Assembly (NCBI GenBank): GCA_946479995.1 | Contig: CAMLIU010000083.1 | Span: 1 to 6,912 of the forward strand | Source of the DNA: an uncultured Gemmatimonadota bacterium | GTDB lineage: Bacteria > Gemmatimonadota > Gemmatimonadetes > Gemmatimonadales > Gemmatimonadaceae | Direction of reading: 5' to 3' | DNA: 6,912 bases | Part shown: one piece after another, positions 4,743 through 6,912 of the stretch | How the letters are laid out: each line of letters opens with the position of its first letter | How positions within the stretch are numbered: the stretch's first letter is position 1 | Notes under the pieces: model-generated | The model's input: only the letters and a program-made list of their open reading frames with translations | The model's database searches: none | Told to the model about the DNA's origin: nothing | Made by a program: the position numbers and the translations under genes

Positions 4743-5804
4743 ATGGGCTCGGTACGACCCTTGCCCCCCCGGCCTTCCGTGGAACGCACGACAGCCTGGG
4801 ACACGGAACGAAATCAGCTCCTCGGTCGACGCATCTCCGACCTCGGGTTGGCGGTCGCCGGCTCGCGGGTGGAGCGCCTGGTGACGCGCTTGTACGCCGA
4901 GCTCGCCGAGCGTGGAATCGCCTTCCGTCCGACGGTCTACCTGAGTGACCAATGGGGATGTCCCGACGACACTCCCCTGATCGGCGTTCCCTTCTACCTT
5001 GCGGACGAGCGCCTGGAACGCATCGAGGCCGAGCATGCGGGCGCGGTGGAGAGCGACGAAGAGGCGATGCGCTACCTGCGCCACGAGGCGGGGCACGCCC
5101 TCAACTATGCGTTCCGGCTGCATGCGCGCGAGGAATTCGCGCGACTGTTCGGAGACTACGCTCGCCCGTACGACGAGCATTACCGAGCCGACCCGCTCTC
5201 GCGCGATCACGTCCGTCACATACTCGGCTGGTACGCGCAGAAGCATCCGGACGAGGACTTTGCCGAGACGTTCGCCGTGTGGCTCACGCCGCAGGTGGAC
5301 TGGCGCGAGGAGTACGCAGGGTGGGGCGCACTGCGAAAGCTGGAGTGGATGGACGCGGTGATGCACGAGCTGGCGGGGCTCGAGCCCGAGGCACCCACGA
5401 TCACCGATGACGACCTGCCGGTGAACGCGATGCACTGGACGGTGGGCGAGCATTACGCTGCCGACGAGCGATTGCCGGTCGGCGATGCGCGCCAGTTCGA
5501 CGCCGACCTGCGTCGCGTCTTTGCGAGCGGCAGCGACTCGCCCGGGGGTGAGGATGCCGCCGGCTTCCTGCGGCGACACGAAGGAGAGCTCGTGGCACGA
5601 ATCAGCTACTGGGGCGGCGTGGGTCCCACTGTCGTGCGCTCGCTGGTGCGAGCGCTGGCCGATCGCGCGGCAGCGCTGCAGCTGCGAGTGGCAGGGCTGG
5701 ACGCGGCGACACTCATCGAGCTCACGGCATTCGGCACCGCGGTGGCGATGCACTGGCGCTACCAGCACGTACGGCCCATCGTGACGCGCGGAGCGCCTCA
5801 ATGA
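4743..5804 (+). CDS. putative zinc metallopeptidase (gluzincin-type HEAGH)
   Basis: The predicted 353-aa protein has a zinc-peptidase active site: Arg-His114-Glu115-Ala-Gly-His118 (HExxH) and, 57 residues after His118, KHPDEDFAETFAVWL (168-182). There Glu175 is the likely third zinc ligand. This HExxH plus EDFAET pairing resembles the 'putative zinc-binding metallo-peptidase' proteins of bacterial genomes; the exact Pfam family is from memory and uncertain. Residues 25-100 precede the motif as a conserved-looking alpha/beta region, and about 220-353 form a C-terminal part of unknown role with His231 and His237. No signal peptide or membrane helix is seen, so it is probably cytoplasmic. The start is uncertain: ATG 4743 follows the terminator T-run and lacks a Shine-Dalgarno sequence; TTG 4761 or GTG 4779 are alternatives. 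Its stop overlaps the ATP-grasp start (ATGA), so the two are translationally coupled. The substrate is unknown; the upstream small peptide is a candidate. Confidence 0.82.
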   Translation: MGSVRPLPPRPSVERTTAWDTERNQLLGRRISDLGLAVAGSRVERLVTRLYAELAERGIAFRPTVYLSDQWGCPDDTPLIGVPFYLADERLERIEAEHAGAVESDEEAMRYLRHEAGHALNYAFRLHAREEFARLFGDYARPYDEHYRADPLSRDHVRHILGWYAQKHPDEDFAETFAVWLTPQVDWREEYAGWGALRKLEWMDAVMHELAGLEPEAPTITDDDLPVNAMHWTVGEHYAADERLPVGDARQFDADLRRVFASGSDSPGGEDAAGFLRRHEGELVARISYWGGVGPTVVRSLVRALADRAAALQLRVAGLDAATLIELTAFGTAVAMHWRYQHVRPIVTRGAPQ

Positions 5805-6796
5805 AGATCGTCCTCCTGCACGGTGCCGACGCGGCCGAGCCGCCGGAGGATCCGGTGCTCGCACAGATCGAGTCGGCGCTCGCACGGCTCGGGCACCAGG
5901 TGCAACGCGTGCCGGTGGGTGGAGACGTCGAGCGACTGGTCGCCACGCTGCGCGCAGCTGAGCCGGAGCTGGTGTTCAACCTCGCCGAGTCGTTCGACGG
6001 CAAGAGCGCGCTGGAGTCGAACGTCGCCGCGCTGCTGAACCTGCTCGACCTGCGCTACACCGGTTCGAGCCCGGCCGGCCTGCTGATGGCGGGGGACAAG
6101 AGCCTGACGAAGCAGGTACTCGGTTTCCAGAAGATCCGCACGCCGGAGTTCGCGACGTTGTACCGCGGGGCGCTGGATCACGTGGGCGACCTGCGGTTCC
6201 CGCTGATCGTGAAGCCGCCACAGGAGGATGCATCGCTCGGCATCACGTCCAAGAGCGTGGTGCGCGACGTGCGCGAGCTGCTCGCGACGATGGATGCGCT
6301 GCAGCGCGAGTTCCAGTCGCCGGTGCTGGTGGAGGAATTCGTGGAGGGACGCGAGTTCTACGTCGGGCTGCTCGGGAACGTGTCGCCGCAGGCATTCCCG
6401 CTGATGGAGCTCGACTTCAGCGCCTTCCCGAAGGGCCGACCGCACATCGCCAGCTACGAAGCGAAATGGGGCGAGGGAGGCACGGGCGCCGAGTCAGAGT
6501 CGGGAGCCGAGTTCACGGGGACGAAGTCGGTCTTCCCCACCGACCTGCCCGCCGAGCTGGTATCGCGGGTGCAGGCGGTCGCCGTGCAGGCGTTCGGCGC
6601 GTTGCGGCTGCGGGACTATGGCCGGGTGGACCTGCGCGTCACGGCAAAGGAGGAGATCCACGTGATCGAGGTGAACCCGAACTGCTACCTGGAGCGACAG
6701 GGGGAGTTCGCGCGGGCAGCGGAAGTCGCGGGTCTGACGCACGAGGAGCTGGTGGGGCGGATCGTTGAGCTCGCGCAGGCGCGATATGCCAGGTGA
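5801..6796 (+). CDS. ATP-grasp ligase related to D-alanine-D-alanine ligase
   Basis: This 331-aa cytoplasmic protein has the ATP-grasp fold (COG1181-like), which joins a carboxylate to an amine through an acyl-phosphate at the cost of ATP. Visible elements, in order, are VFNLAESFDGKSALESNVAA (58-77) and RYTGS with MAGDKSLTK (85-104), equivalent to the Ddl YTG...DK.TK region. PLIVKPP (134-140) follows with the ATP-binding Lys138, then LVEEFVEGREFYVGLLG (176-192), and finally GRVDLRV (274-280) and HVIEVNPNC (287-295), giving the metal ligands Asp277, Glu290 and Asn292. The N-terminus (LLHGADAAEPPEDP) lacks the GGxSxEHEVS motif that carries a catalytic Glu in true Ddl enzymes, so I do not call it ddl. 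An insert about 219-243 is rich in Gly, Glu and Ser. ATG overlaps the peptidase stop by four bases. Its partner genes suggest peptide or amino-acid ligation; the substrate is unknown. Confidence 0.88.
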   Translation: MKIVLLHGADAAEPPEDPVLAQIESALARLGHQVQRVPVGGDVERLVATLRAAEPELVFNLAESFDGKSALESNVAALLNLLDLRYTGSSPAGLLMAGDKSLTKQVLGFQKIRTPEFATLYRGALDHVGDLRFPLIVKPPQEDASLGITSKSVVRDVRELLATMDALQREFQSPVLVEEFVEGREFYVGLLGNVSPQAFPLMELDFSAFPKGRPHIASYEAKWGEGGTGAESESGAEFTGTKSVFPTDLPAELVSRVQAVAVQAFGALRLRDYGRVDLRVTAKEEIHVIEVNPNCYLERQGEFARAAEVAGLTHEELVGRIVELAQARYAR

Positions 6797-6830
6797 GGGA
6801 AGACGGGGAGAAGCGGAGAGAGGAGATGGG
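6797..6830 (+). repeat. purine tract after the ATP-grasp gene, similar to 1631-1674
   Basis: The 34 bases after the stop are almost all purine. AGACGGGGAGAAGCG (6801-6815) matches 14 of 15 bases of 1660-1674 in the convergent element downstream of the methyltransferase gene. Here there is no matching pyrimidine arm. It may be a half copy of a dispersed intergenic element. Confidence 0.45.
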
Positions 6831-6832
6831 TT

Positions 6833-6865
6833 AAACGAAAGAAGCCGGCGCTGAGCGCCGGCTTC
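6833..6865 (-). terminator. intrinsic terminator of the right-edge minus-strand gene
   Basis: GAAGCCGGCGC (6841-6851) pairs perfectly with GCGCCGGCTTC (6855-6865) around a 3-base loop. On the minus strand it is followed by TTTCGTTT, the complement of 6833-6840, a fair T-run. On the plus strand the following bases (TCCGTATCC) give no T-run, so it serves mainly the gene ending at 6888. Its stem may also help end the ATP-grasp transcript. Confidence 0.8.
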
Positions 6866-6887
6866 TCCGTATCCGACGAAGAACGTC

Positions 6888-6912
6888 TTACCGCGAGGAC
6901 TTGCGGGCGGAC
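6888..6912 (-). CDS. C-terminal end of a minus-strand gene (partial)
   Basis: On the minus strand, reading into the window from the right edge, seven codons give Ser-Ala-Arg-Lys-Ser-Ser-Arg followed by TAA (complement at 6888-6890). A terminator hairpin sits 22 bases downstream, which is the main reason to believe a gene ends here. The basic Ser/Arg/Lys tail would suit a nucleic-acid-binding protein, but seven residues do not identify a family. Confidence 0.5.

Noticed and set aside
4620..5885. Long minus-strand open frame (about 420 codons) across the peptidase gene
   Set aside because: It is the high-GC antisense shadow of the peptidase and ATP-grasp frames. Its translation is Arg/His-rich with no motifs, while the plus strand has clear catalytic residues.
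4535..6796. Firm call of a known graspetide (microviridin-type) cluster
   Set aside because: The ligase looks Ddl-like rather than RimK-like, and the peptide lacks the repeated Thr/Ser-Asp/Glu core motifs. Only a loose analogy is justified.
1..6912. CRISPR array, insertion sequence or prophage genes
   Set aside because: No spaced direct repeats, transposase or integrase motifs, or phage structural proteins were found in any frame.

Overview
This is a GC-rich bacterial window whose genes have strong G/C preference at third codon positions. Several genes lack a Shine-Dalgarno sequence, and some may be leaderless. The overall look (RlmI-like methyltransferase, compact MutM, CDF transporter, taxon-restricted hypotheticals, pyrimidine/purine-tract terminators) is compatible with Gemmatimonadota or a related high-GC phylum. 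That placement is inference from style, not proof.

Layout. Positions 1-470 contain no large gene. On the minus strand they hold a good sigma70-type promoter, a possible 57-codon ORF and a purine-rich ribosome-binding-like sequence at the extreme left edge, so a minus-strand unit may leave the window there. At 471-1634 (+) lies a PUA-plus-Rossmann 23S-rRNA-type cytosine methyltransferase of the RlmI family. It converges on a minus-strand MutM/Fpg DNA glycosylase (1729-2505) across a ~100-bp inverted repeat that includes both stop codons. Divergent from mutM is a cation diffusion facilitator (2559-3461). Next comes a protein of unknown function (3541-4308) that looks like a decayed or unusual methyltransferase fold behind a helical N-terminal region.

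The most interesting part is 4404-6796 on the plus strand. A hairpin-rich leader ends in a terminator-like stem and is followed by a 49-codon acidic, proline-rich peptide gene (4535-4684). A strong intrinsic terminator (4707-4742) comes next, then a gluzincin-type zinc metallopeptidase (4743-5804). The peptidase gene overlaps by 4 bp an ATP-grasp ligase of the D-Ala-D-Ala ligase superfamily (5801-6796) that lacks the usual Ddl N-terminal motif. Small peptide + peptidase + ATP-grasp ligase is the logic of a peptide-modifying or amide-bond-forming (graspetide-like or amidoligase) system. The function is inference; the gene order, overlap and motifs are visible in the sequence.

At the right edge, the last seven codons of a minus-strand gene (basic C-terminus) and its own hairpin terminator converge on the ATP-grasp gene.
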